Assembly (NCBI GenBank): GCA_000231825.2
Contig: JH720298.1
Span: 1,456,814-1,520,813 of the forward strand
Source of the DNA: Tetrahymena elliotti 4EA
Taxonomy: Eukaryota; Ciliophora; Oligohymenophorea; Hymenostomatida; Tetrahymenidae
Length of the DNA stretch: 64,000 nucleotides
Reading direction: 5' to 3'
Made by a program: the position numbers and the translations under genes. Positions 1 to 11,578 of the stretch are shown here, piece by piece. Each line of letters begins with the position of its first letter. Position 1 is the first letter of the stretch. The notes beneath the pieces were generated by a model. It saw only the letters and a list, made by a program, of their open reading frames with translations. It did not search any database and was not told the origin of the DNA.

Positions 1-3000
1 AAAACTAATATTTGACTTACAAAACTATTGGAGGAAACCTCGATTTCAAATTCTTCTTAGGAGACTCTAACCCTGAGAATGCCATAAAGCTTTATCACAA
101 TTACGTTAATGGTTGGATCCTTCATCCTTTCTGGGTTTAAGGTAATTTATTTTTAAAAATTTAATTTAGAAAATCTCATGTAAAATAACTTGGCTATATC
201 TGATTGAAATTAAATTATTTATTTTATAGTTTATAACTATTAAATAAAAAATACAAAACAGAAAAAGAAGCAACTATTTACAATCTTACAATCTCAAAAG
301 AATTAATCAGATTCATTATTATATAATATTTCAATTCCATATTTTACCAATCAAATACCAAAACAGATCCAATTTAGCATCGTTTAAAAAACTTTCACAT
401 TATTCTACTAATATCACTTATTACTTACTTATTGAGAAAAATAGAAATTTCATTTATTTTGTTTACTTTCATCATTTTCATCTATTTGATCTTATTAAAA
501 AAGTTGAACAAATTAAAATAAATAAAAGTTAAGGTTTTCTAGTTACTTTTAAGTTTTAAATAAGGTATTTTAAGTAAAAAAATGTTCATCATTTTATATT
601 TAAAATCTAGAAAATCATATTAAATAGAATTAAATATCAATTGATATGAAAAAGTTTCTTTACAAATAAATATCAATACCTCTTTCATTCAAAATACAAA
701 ACATAAAGAGAAACAAAAAATATCAATAGAATTAATCAGATAAATGTTACAAACAAAATACATTTACCTAGTGAATTCAATATTTGACCTATACAATTTA
801 TAATAGACCAAAAATAGCATCAAAAATTTATTCATTGAAAGAAAAATGCTTGGATTATTTGACAGAAACAATTATCACTGCAAATATTATTAAATTTTAG
901 ATTATAAAATACTTCATTCATTTTTTCTAAACATCAAATTTTAATAATTAATTAATTGAGTTGGTTTCGTCATTTTCGTCATAATGAATTTCTAAAAGAA
1001 AGTTGAAAAAATTGAATAATTAATAATGATAATATATTTGATGATATTTCTTTTATAGCAAGTCAAGAATTTACCATAGAATTTAACTATTAAAATACTG
1101 ATTAAATCAATTAATCGTTTGTTTTAAATCATGAATAGGTTTCCATTAATGCAGATGGGGGTATAAATCATCCGATTAGCTAATGGAAGTTTGGGATAAA
1201 TATAACTCCTTGCAAATTCCTATTGATTCTTTATGGTCAGATATTGATTATATGTACAAATATCAAGATTTCACTATCGATACTGAAAGATTTAATTTGA
1301 CTTAGATGCATTAAATTTACAATTTGTACATTCCATTTATTCATTTCAAATAAAGTCTAATATTTAAATAAATTATAAAAGATCTAATGCAGATGGCGTC
1401 CACTGGAGCAGCATTATTGATGTTGGTATTTCTATTGAAGAAGAGGGAGCTATTAAAGGATAAGAAATGAATATTTTTATTTAGAGTGCTAAAACTAAAG
1501 AACCTCTTATTGGTACTGTATGGCCAGGAAAGACTTATTTCCCTGATTTCAATCATCCTAATTCTACTGACTATTGGTATGAAGGATTTGTCAACTTAAC
1601 ATAATATGGTCTTCAATAAGATGGTATTTGGATTGATATGAATGAATATTCTAATTTTGTTACAGGCGAAGTTGGCAAAGATGAAAGTACTATTATGAAT
1701 GAAATCAGGACTTTCTTCACAAGCGAAAAGCCAGATCTTCCTTACAACCCATTATGTAAAATTAAATCAATTTCTTTTACCATTTTAATTTTAAACTCAT
1801 TCATAAAATTAAAAGAGGTTAGAAGATTAGATCATAGAACTCTCTCTTTGGATTCTATTCATTACAGTGGAGACTAAGCTGTGTTAGTAAATGCAACTAA
1901 AAACTACACTATTACTCAATACGACATGCACAACATTAACGGATTCGGTGAAGGTCTTGCTACTTATAAGGCTGCAAAGAGACTTGGAAAGAAGCTTACT
2001 TTCATTTTGTCTAGATCTTCTATGTTTGGAAGTGGAAGGTAAATAAATAAATTACATTTATTCATATATTATGAATATACTTAAAAATTAAATTAAATTA
2101 AAAATATTTAATAAAAGATATGTCTAGCACTGGAATGGAGATGCCTTTTCAACATGGGAGTATTTACGTTTGAGCATTCCTTCAATTATGAATTTCTAGA
2201 TGTATGGTATTCCTTTTGTTGGAGATGATATTTGCGGTTTGGCTCTTGATGCTACTGCTGAACTCTGTGCAAGATGGTAACAGTTGGGTTCTCTTTATCC
2301 TTTCTCAAGAAATCATAATGGAGATAAATACTCACCTTAAGAACCTTATGCATTCCCTAAACACCCTTATGTCTTATCATCAACAATAAAGACTCTTAAT
2401 GTCAGGTAAGAAATTAATTTGATATTTTGACAGTAATTTTAATGAAAAAGTAAAAATATTTAAATAAAAAATAGATATCAACTCTTAAAGTTTTATTATC
2501 AATTATTCGTTAAGGGTAATGGTTTGGGAACTATTTTCAGACCACTTTTCTGGGAGTTCCCTGGTGATGAACAATCATATCACCATTAATTCCAATTCAT
2601 GCTTGGCGATTATTTATTAGCTTCTCCTGTAGTCTATAGTGGAAATGTATTTACTTAGACAACTAAGCACTGTGTTTACATCCCAGAAAACAGCCTTTTC
2701 TTTGATTTCTACAATTATACCCCAATTAAAGGAGGCGAGCACTGTTTCTAAGTTCCCTTTGATGCAGTTGTTCCTATGTATATTAAATCAGGTAAAATAG
2801 TCCATTTGTAAGATAGATAAAATACTCTTAGAAGCAGATTCCTTGATAATAGATTTACTTTATTAATTGCTCTTGACAGTAATAATCAATCAAGTGGATC
2901 TATTTTAACTATTGAAAACTACAACGATGATGAAAATATTATTCAAAACTGCACAGAATAATAAAATTGTGTTGCCAATTTATTAGCAATTGTTAGCTCA

Positions 3001-3204
3001 AAGTCTAGCAATAAGCACAATATCTCAATCTAAGTTAACCAATCTTCATCAAATACCACTTTCTAAGAAATTATTGTTGATAAATTAATTATTGCTGGTA
3101 TCTAGAAAAACGAATCATATAATTCCAAGATAATAGATTTGCTCAATAACCCATTAATTATCAACAAAAATGGAGCTGAATTTAACTTAGAATTTGACTT
3201 ATGA
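1..3204 (+). CDS. GH31 family alpha-glucosidase, 3' part (5' end outside window)
   Basis: Exons 1-141, 1139-1325, 1382-1755, 1816-2038, 2118-2405, 2475-3204; all phases close, giving 646 codons to TGA at 3202. The protein carries the glycoside hydrolase family 31 signature: a GFHQCRWGYK segment at the start of exon 2, [11 protein letters not shown], then [10 protein letters not shown], whose first Asp (codon 1635-1637) is the expected nucleophile, and [14 protein letters not shown] with the expected acid/base Asp. [11 protein letters not shown] and the C-terminal beta domains follow. GH31 enzymes release alpha-glucose from maltose-type substrates; ciliate members are usually lysosomal or secreted, but the signal peptide would lie upstream and cannot be seen. 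TAA and TAG are read as Gln throughout. The exact substrate (acid alpha-glucosidase or glucosidase II) is not resolvable here. Confidence 0.93.
142..1138 (+). repeat. 997-nt intron with degenerate internal direct repeat
   Basis: Opens with GTAATTT and closes with AATAG. It joins phase 1 to phase 2 so that GFHQCRWGY is restored across the junction. Two stretches, about 240-600 and 680-1040, share ordered words: AATACAAAACA, GAATTAATCAGAT, a CCAAAA-then-TAGCATC block, TTTCATC/TTTCGTC runs and AAAGTTGAA. They look like an old direct duplication inside the intron. It is over ten times longer than the other introns of this gene (56-79 nt). Confidence 0.7.
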
Positions 3205-3946
3205 ACAAAATGGTAACCCGAAAAAAGTGAAAAAATTAGATAGAGTGATTGTTCTATTAAATATTAATAAACTTAACATAAATTTTCATATATATTTTTA
3301 ATTTTTATATTAAAATTATAAAACATTTGATGATTTTTCTTCATTTAAAAATAATTTTTTGGATAATTTAAATAAATCACAAAACTCACACAAACTATCT
3401 TTAATTTAACGTAAAATCAGTATTAGATTTCTTCAGAAATTTTTGAATTATTTTTCATTTTTTATTTTTCAAAGTTTATGTATGTATGATTTTAATAAAA
3501 TATATTCATCTTACTTAAGATGTATTTTAATTTAATTTATAAATAAGATGAAAGAAAGATACAGAAAAAATATATTACTTAAGATGTGTTTATTTATTAA
3601 ATTAAAGATACAGAAAAAATGAAATTATTTCATCTTAATTAACATGTAATTGATTTAATTAGTATATGAAAGATACACACAAAAAATAAGATTTATTTTT
3701 AATAAATATTTGTAAATTTTTGCATGTCAATCGCATTAGACTTTTATTTCAACCAATATATTTGACTAATTTTTTCATCTTAAGTAATTTTATTCTTTCT
3801 TTTTTTTTAGATTAAAAACTTTCAAATCCACCACTAATAATATTTTTTTTTAAAAATATTGTGATTATTGGATAAATAATTTTTCGCTTGTTAGTTAATT
3901 GTAAATTTTGATCATAACAAGTTCTAAAAATATTTTTAATTTTTAC
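3205..3946. other. Intergenic, with short degenerate tandem repeat
   Basis: No coding segment recognised between the GH31 stop and the LRR array. At about 3512-3685 a unit of roughly 65 bp recurs about three times: ACTTAAGATGT, then a T/A-rich middle, then GAAAGATACAGAAAAAAT. The two flanking genes converge here, so both polyadenylation regions should lie in this interval. Confidence 0.5.
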
Positions 3947-6900
3947 CTTAGCTCAAGCTCCAAAGTTAAGAGATTAAAGCATTTAGTTATAGCAGAAACA
4001 AAGATAAATCTACCTTCTTCATTAATTTAATATTATCTTTTCATATTCAAACAAGAAATCAAAATAGAAGTTGTTGTAAAAATTGAAAACTAAAAAAAAA
4101 GTTAAATATTATTTATGATTTAGATGAAATACTTATTAAAAGTTTACTAATGTATTCATAATTATTCATTGTATACAAATAGTTTAATTCATGGAAAAAT
4201 CAAAAATAAAAATAATAAGTAAAGATCAAGTATTATTTTTATTATTTCACAAAATTTATTTATTGTTTTTTAATAGATAAAAGCAAAAAAATATTAAAAA
4301 AATTTAATTATTTTACTAAAATTGAATCAATAAATGCTAAAGCTTAATGCATCCTGTTAAGCTTGAACCTAATGTTGAGATCCCTTTATTAGTCAGTTTA
4401 TTATCCCTTATAATATTTAAAAAATAGTATGTATGTTGGTATGGATGTATTCTTTGAATTAAATTAGGATGTAAAAAGCAAAATTAATAAAAAATTGTAT
4501 GTAGATAGCTAAATATGTAACTAAATTCTTCAAAATAATAATAAATTAAAAATGAATTGAATAATTAGTTTAAAAGGATTTATAAAGCTAAATTTACTAA
4601 AATGTAATAATAACATTAAATATTTTCTAAAAATTAATGCTGCTAAAATAAATGTATATGTCTGTATGTATGTATTCAGAAACACAATTTTTGGATTTTA
4701 AGTCATAATTTTGAGCTTAATAAATTTTTTTATCTCACTTTTAAATAAATTGAAAATCTTAATTAATAATTAAATTATGTTTAAATCAAAATAATATTCA
4801 AAATTGAGAGGCTGGTAGATTTAGCTAAAGCAGTACTCAAGGCTATTACACCCTTGTCATATATCCACATACAGCTTTAAATATTTAGAAAAAGTAATTT
4901 TTAGAATAATGAAAATAGCAGAGGGAGTAAAAATAAGAGAACAAAAATTAAAAAATGAATTAAAGAGTATTATGAATAGACAATTTAATTATTAACTAAA
5001 AATTGACCAATAAAAAATGATTTATTAAATAAATTAGGCTAACTAATTTAGGGTATCAAATAAAAGTAAAATAGAATCTAGTCATATATTTTGTTTTGGT
5101 TTGTTTCTGAGATCATTTTAGTTGGTGAGTTCAATAAAATTCTTACTACTTCTTGGTGTTTATTTAGATTATCCTAACATAAATACATACATAATGTTTT
5201 ACTATTTTTACCTTATATTAAGTCTCAAAGTGTAAAGATTAATGAGTTAAGGCAAAGCAGAACTCAACGCTGATATGCCCTCATCTTCTATTTTATTTTC
5301 GCTATTCACAGTTTGAATAAAATATTTTAAATCAAATAAATGATAAAAATAGTAAAATAGAATTTAGTAATATATTTTGCTTTGTTTTATTTTGGAGATA
5401 ATTTTAGTTTCTGAGTTCAATAATATTCTTACTACTTCTTGGTGTTGATTTAGATTATCATAACTAAACATACATTCATGCAAGCAAGCAAGCAAACAAA
5501 CAAACAAACATAATGCTTAACTAGTTTTACCTTAGCTCAAGTCTCAAAGTTTAAAGATTAAGGAGTTAAGGCAAAGCAGAACTCAAGGCTGATATGCCCT
5601 CATCTCCAATTTAATTTCCACTATTCATAATTTGAATAAAATATTTTAGCCAAATAAATGATAAAAATAGTAAAAAAAGCAGAAGAAAAAAAGAGAAAAA
5701 TTTACTTATAGTTTATGAAATAAAAATATCTAGAAATAAATGATAAAAATATCAGTTTACTGAATGAATGACTAAAAAAAAAATAAATTCCCAAATCTTT
5801 ATTCAAGCAAATTAGCTAAAAATAAGCTGAGCTAAGAACAAAAAAGGGTATTAGAAAGTTTTTTGTTAATTTGTGTTTTGTTTTCTACCCTAAACAGAAG
5901 AATTAATAAGTAAATAAATATTTTTTGTTTATTCAGGCAAATAAGCAAAAATTAAGGGGGAGTCAAATACAAAAAAGAGATAAAAAATATAAAAAATTGT
6001 GTATGTTTTTTTTTGTTCAAAATTTAAATTAATAAAATTAAAAAAAAATTAAACTATCTTTACTTTAGATTGATGAATTTTCCCTTTTAGTATTTAGAGA
6101 AATATTAATTATTAAGTTTGCTTTGAAAAACAAACAGATAAAAAAAGAAGTAAAAATCTCAATTAAATTTTATACACTTAAATTTTAATTTTCTTTCAAT
6201 TATATCTAATTTTTAGTTTTATATTTTATTTCTATGGCAATAAACTATTAATTTAGAAAAATTTATATTTTTTTACCAAATTTAAAGATTTAAAGTTGTC
6301 AAGTTAGTGCAGTTAGCTAGACCTGAAGTCAAATCTGATGCTCCTTTATCATCAATAAGATTAGAACTTTAATATTTTGAATTATAAAAAGTAAGTGATT
6401 TAAAACTAAGGCTAAGTGATATAAATGGATAAATAAATATGATTCTAGTTGATTTAATTAACGAATAAAAAGCAAGCAAGCAACTTAGTTATTTAGTTAT
6501 ATCAGATTATAAAATAATCATCTTATCTATTTATGAATTAATCACTTATAATTAATGTTGAAAAGGCTAATCTTTCTTCATGCATAAAATCAAATATATT
6601 TGATTAGTTAGTTATTTAATGCAGCATTCAATCGTAAAAAATTTTAAAATTGCATGTTTTATTTTGTATCCTATTTTTTTATGCATTTATTTTTATTTGA
6701 GATATTTTTTTAAATTGCTTCAGCAAAAAAGAGAATAAAAAATATTAAATTATTAATTAATACCTGAGATTAATTTCCAAAGTTGATAGATTAGTGAAAT
6801 GAGATAAAAAATTTGTCAACCCTATTTTGTTTTCGCCACTAATTGAATTGTCCCTTTAAATTAAAAACATATATTTTACTTACAATTTAACTCAGTTTGT

Positions 6901-9745
6901 AAAGTAAAACAAAAAGATAAAAAAAATACCACATGTATTTTCTATACATTTATTTTATTTTAAGTTTGGTTTGACCTACCAATCAGCCAGTTAGTCATAA
7001 AATTAAGTTTAAAACAAAAAAATGAATTATTTTTACGATAAGTTAAGTGATAAAGTTGAGAGATTATGGAAGTCAGCAAAAGCAGAACAGAAGCTTAAAG
7101 AGCCTTTATCACAAAGTTGATTGTTTCTATGAAAATAGAAAAAATATTTTAGAGCTAAAATTAAAAGTTTTGGAATAAAAAAAGGATAATAAGAAGAAAG
7201 AAAAAATAAAAAAAGATATTATTAACAAAAGTATTCATAACATCCATTTTAGTTTAAACACCTTAAAAAAGCAAGAAATCATGTTTAAGAAAAAACTTAT
7301 TTTTTTCTCAACTTTATTTGTTAATTAACATTTTCATATTTTTAATTTAATGATTTTTTTAGTTAAATAAATTAAATAAAATTATTGTTACGAGAGGTCC
7401 AGCATTAAAGTTTTGAGTGTAGCACATTGAGATAAACTAGAAATTAAAACTAATGCATCTTCATCTGTTACTTTATTGTCTCTTTTAGAATTTGAAAGAA
7501 ATATATCTTTGGTTATCCTGAAAAATTTCTGAAAAATGTCAAAAAGTGAGAAAGAAGTTATATGAAAAGTATGCAAAAAATTTTAAATAAAAAAATAAAT
7601 TATCAATTAATTAACTAAAATAAATAAATAAATAAAGGGGAAAAAATTATGTACAGTTAGTTAGTTGGTTGGTTTAGTTAACAAAAAACAAAATAAAATT
7701 TTTGATTTTTTGTTTGAATTTCAAGGAAAATATTGTTGGTTAAAATTAAATTTTATTTACTGGATGTCAAGATCCAAAACTGTGAGTTTCTTGAATTGAG
7801 CAAACGCATTGCTTAATCCTAATAATCCTTCTTTACCAAATAAATTTTTTCTTTTATTATTTAGGAAAAATAAATAAGTTTATGTTGATTTGAAAAAGGT
7901 TAAGATAAAAAAAGTAAAACTATACAGACAGAAATAAAATAATTTCAATTAACTTAAAATTTTATTGTTTTTAATTAATAACAAAAAAATATCAAAATAT
8001 TAATCTTTACGAGACATCAAAAATCAATTTTGACAAATTATAGCATTGAGCTAAAGCAGAGCTTATGCATGATATGCCTTTGTCGCCAATTAAATTTGAA
8101 CTTTAAGTGTTTTTAGAATATTTTTAAGATAAAATGATTTTAGTTGGAAAAAAATAAAAAAACAAATTCATAAATAAAACAGGAAATTAATTAGTTAATT
8201 AGAAGGGAAAAGGAAAATTAAATAAATATTCAATGTAATTTTGCTTTCCATTGATTAAATAATATTTTTATGAATTTAAATGAAATATTAATCAAAAAGA
8301 ATTAAATTATCTTTACCATAAGAATAGGTACAAATTTGAGAGATTTGTACAATTAATTAAAGAAGAACAAAAATCTGATATTCCCTCATCACCCATTTCA
8401 TCATACCTTTTTAACAAATATTTTAAAATTTAGTAAAAGTAAAATTAAAATTAAAATTTTAAAGCCAAATTGTAAAAGAAGTTATTCATAAATCAGTTAA
8501 CTTAGTTTGTTATTAATTTATAGATTTATTTAACAGAAGTAGATCAGCAAATAATTTATCTATCTATCTATCAATCTGGCTAGCAAATGTAAAACAATAA
8601 AAAAGTTGAGGGTAATAAAAATTATCAATTCATTCCAAATTTATTAATATTAAAAATTTATTCTATTCTTTTTGTATCTTTAAAGTAAAATACTATTTTT
8701 ACGAAAATGAAAGATTCAAAGTAGAGAGATTAGCACATTTAGCTAAGTTCAAACCTAATTTTTTCATGCCATCATTATCTATCTTTATTTCACTTTTGAT
8801 ATTATTCAAAAAAGTTAAAAAATAAGAGAAGTACAAAATAAGTTTAAAGTTTTGAAAGGTTAAAATCACAAAGGTTGTTAATAAACGATGTCTCATAGAA
8901 TGAAACAAACAAATATTAATTGACTTATTCAGCAAGAACTCACTAAATAAATAAATAAATGAATGCTTTTTCAATCAAGCTTATATTCATATAATATAGA
9001 TAGATTACATGTATGGTAAAAAGAATTTATTCTCTAAAAAACCAAAATTTGATTTGCTTTATTTTGGTAATAATTAATTTTTTAATAAACTAACAAATTT
9101 AAATTTAGTTACTAAAATCTGAGAATAAGACTAGAGAGGTTGGAGCATTAACCTAAACCAGAACTTAAATGAGATAAACTCTTGTCCTTAATTGAACTAA
9201 ACCTTTTAAAATAAAAAAAGAATAAGGTTTGAAAAACTATCTGTAAGAAGAAAAATTAAAAAGTTAAAGCTAAAATAAATCAAAATTTTAGAGAAAAAAG
9301 ATGAGTTCTTTGAATGAATTATTGACTGATTGATTGATTTGTTCAATGAGTCAGAGAAATAATCAATATAATTATAGCTTCCTTAATTTACACAAATAGA
9401 TAAAAAAGTTTGGAAAAAAATAAAATTATATTTGGAGAGGATAACATCAGAACAGGGTTTTCATACTTTATGTATTTTATCAATTTTTAAAAAGGAAAAT
9501 ATATGGATAAAATTTGGCTTTCTAATAAAAAATTAAAGTAATTTTTTAATTTTAATTTTAATAAAACTTTAAGTGAAGATAAAGAAATAAAATTTTTCTT
9601 TTTTTTGTTAATTTAATAGATATTCAGTTAAAATATTTATAAACTATTTTTACAATAGATAAAGTTTCAAAGTTGAGAGATTACTACACTGAGCTAATGC
9701 AGAGCCCAAGGCTGAAATAGCACTGTCATCAAGATAATCCATACT
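3947..9745 (-). CDS. Leucine-rich repeat protein, one LRR per exon (start and stop not resolved)
   Basis: About 15 short minus-strand exons of roughly 75-115 nt each encode one repeat of the form (I/N)xDxGxxxLxxxLxxCxNLxTLxLxL, and each ends at a GTAAA-type donor. Approximate positions: 3947-4036, 4310-4400, 4795-4880, 5222-5310, 5528-5625, 6283-6370, 6770-6845, 7028-7125, 7391-7497, 7758-7855, 8007-8105, 8316-8407, 8702-8815, 9110-9205, 9655-9745. Clear examples are IGDKGISCISSALAQCYNL near 8060 and DDKGASDLTSGLANCTNL near 6330. The spacing resembles RNase-inhibitor-like LRRs, which make protein-binding solenoids. Similar repeats occur in a large ciliate LRR family, sometimes with a kinase domain, but no kinase is seen here. 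First and last exons could not be fixed; a weak extra repeat may lie near 9960-10010. Confidence 0.75.
5089..5670. repeat. Recent tandem duplication of an LRR exon plus its intron
   Basis: About 280 bp (5089-5368) is repeated with high identity at about 5369-5670. Both copies contain TTCTTACTACTTCTTGGTGTT, an LRR exon with GAGGGCATATCAGC on the minus strand, and an ATAAATGATAAAAATAGTAAAA tail. The second copy carries an inserted CAAG/CAAA tetranucleotide run (5478-5510). This shows the step by which the exon array grows. Confidence 0.8.
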
Positions 9746-10532
9746 TTCATTATTTAGAAAAAATTAGTAAAGTTCAAATGAAAAAAAGTGAAAAAGTTTG
9801 AATATAAAATAAATATTTAAATTTAATAAGTGCTTGATAAATGATCTATCTATTTATTTTAGCATTTGTATCTTATTCAATAATATTTAATTAATAATAA
9901 GGAGTTAACTATTTTCACAAACAAATTTAAAAGGACAATTATAATTCTATACCTCAAATCAATGACTAGATTAAGATGAGAAGATAAATCAGAGTTTTCA
10001 AACTTTTGAAATTAAATAATCACACTTAATAAGTTGAATAATGATTAAGAGCATATTTTATTACATTTTCTTAATTTTTAAAGTATTTAAAATTAGATAA
10101 CATTTTTTTTCTCTCTCTTCCTTTATTATTTTGAATTTATTAAAAAGAAATTAATCAAATATTTATTAAAAGCCAAATATACTCTAACTCCTCATTAATT
10201 AAGAGCTACTTATATTTATTTAAAGCTAAAACTACAGAGTTGAGAAATATATATAATTTTTTTAAATGAAGTAAAAATATTAAATTAAGAGAATAGAATT
10301 AAGGTATATTTTTCTTCAACGATTAAAAGATATTTTTGAATTCCATAAAAAATAGGAAGGATTTTATTTTCTTTTACTCTTTTTCTTGTAATTAATTTGA
10401 ACTGAGTTAATGCTTATTCACAATTAATTTAATTAGATCAAAATAAAGGAAATAGATTTGTTACTTTTTTTGCAAATAATTCTCCCTTTTTTTAACAAGT
10501 ATTTATTTCTCTTCAACAAATAAAAAAATATT

Positions 10533-10614
10533 GGCAACTGTGAGATTCGAACTCACGCGGATTACATCCAGGCGATCTTAAGTCGTCCCCCTTAACCAAC
10601 TCGGGCAAATTGCC
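10533..10614 (-). tRNA. tRNA-Leu(UAA)
   Basis: On the minus strand the 5' GGCAATT pairs with the 3' AGTTGCC (one G-U). There is a CCC/GGG D-stem, an anticodon loop C-U-UAA-G-A, a long variable arm, and a GTGAG/CTCAC T-stem closing TTCGAAT. The long variable arm and G37 identify tRNA-Leu, decoding UUA. The loop holds UAA as anticodon, not UUA, so this is not a ciliate Gln-suppressor tRNA. One A-C mismatch lies in the anticodon stem. No intron is apparent. Confidence 0.93.
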
Positions 10615-11578
10615 TAATTGATATATTTGGAAGTATTTACACTCAAAGTATTTGCATTATTTTAATTTAATATTTAATTTTTAGTTTACTTATTAGCTAT
10701 TTCTAAAATAAAAAAATTTTTTTTGTTTGTTTTGAAATATTTTAGCTAAAATTTTCTTCTTCTTCTTCTATCAATTTAAATTAAAATAAATTTGATAAAT
10801 TTACTTAAAAATAAAATGAATAAAATAAATAGAATTAGAATTCAATGGTAAAAATAAAATTAAATAAATTTATTTGTTTCTGAGAAATATATCTGTTAAC
10901 AAAAACTAAAATAGATATAGTAGTGTAAATTTGTAATTATTATAAGAAAAACAAACAAATAAATAAATAAATAGATAGATATATAGATTATGGATTCGTT
11001 TATCAATGTTTTTTCGATATTTGTGATAAATAACAACAATTCAATTCAAAAAATGAGGAATAATCAAATAAACGAAATATGAGGAGATCGATCCATTTGA
11101 ATTTAAAATCAATTAATAATAAAAAAGTTGTTAATAGTTAAGAAATATAAATAAATTATGTATGAATGATATAAGCTCACATTACCTCTTGTTTTTTATT
11201 TAATATGTGCAAATGAATTAATTTCTTTATTTATTTGTATTGATATATATAGACTTAGAATTGATACATATATTAAGATTTAATTGAAATCCAAGGATTT
11301 AATCTTTGTTTCTTTGTTTATTTTTTGCTTGCTGGATTGCAAGAAATCAAATTAATGAATTAACAAAATACAGGTAAAAAGAATTGCTTATAAATTTAAT
11401 ATATTGTTTTGATATTGTTAATATTAATTTTTTAAGGCTCGCATTAATAACAAGAAGAAAAAATAATTTACACAATAAAGAGGCAGGCTTACATTTGCTT
11501 TAAGAAACGCGTTGAGCCATAATACGAAATAAAGCTGATAAAAATTACTTTATCTAAGATATAAATAGACTCAAGGAT
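10615..11578. other. Intergenic, AT-rich
   Basis: No coding exon or RNA gene recognised. It contains simple AAAT and GATA microsatellites (about 10950-10990) and the presumed promoter and 5' UTR of the kinesin gene. An in-frame TGA about 65 bases upstream of position 11579 bounds the kinesin reading frame. Confidence 0.5.

Noticed and set aside
10533..10614. Ciliate suppressor tRNA-Gln reading UAA
   Set aside because: The anticodon in the 7-nt loop is UAA with G37 and a long variable arm, so it is tRNA-Leu decoding UUA.
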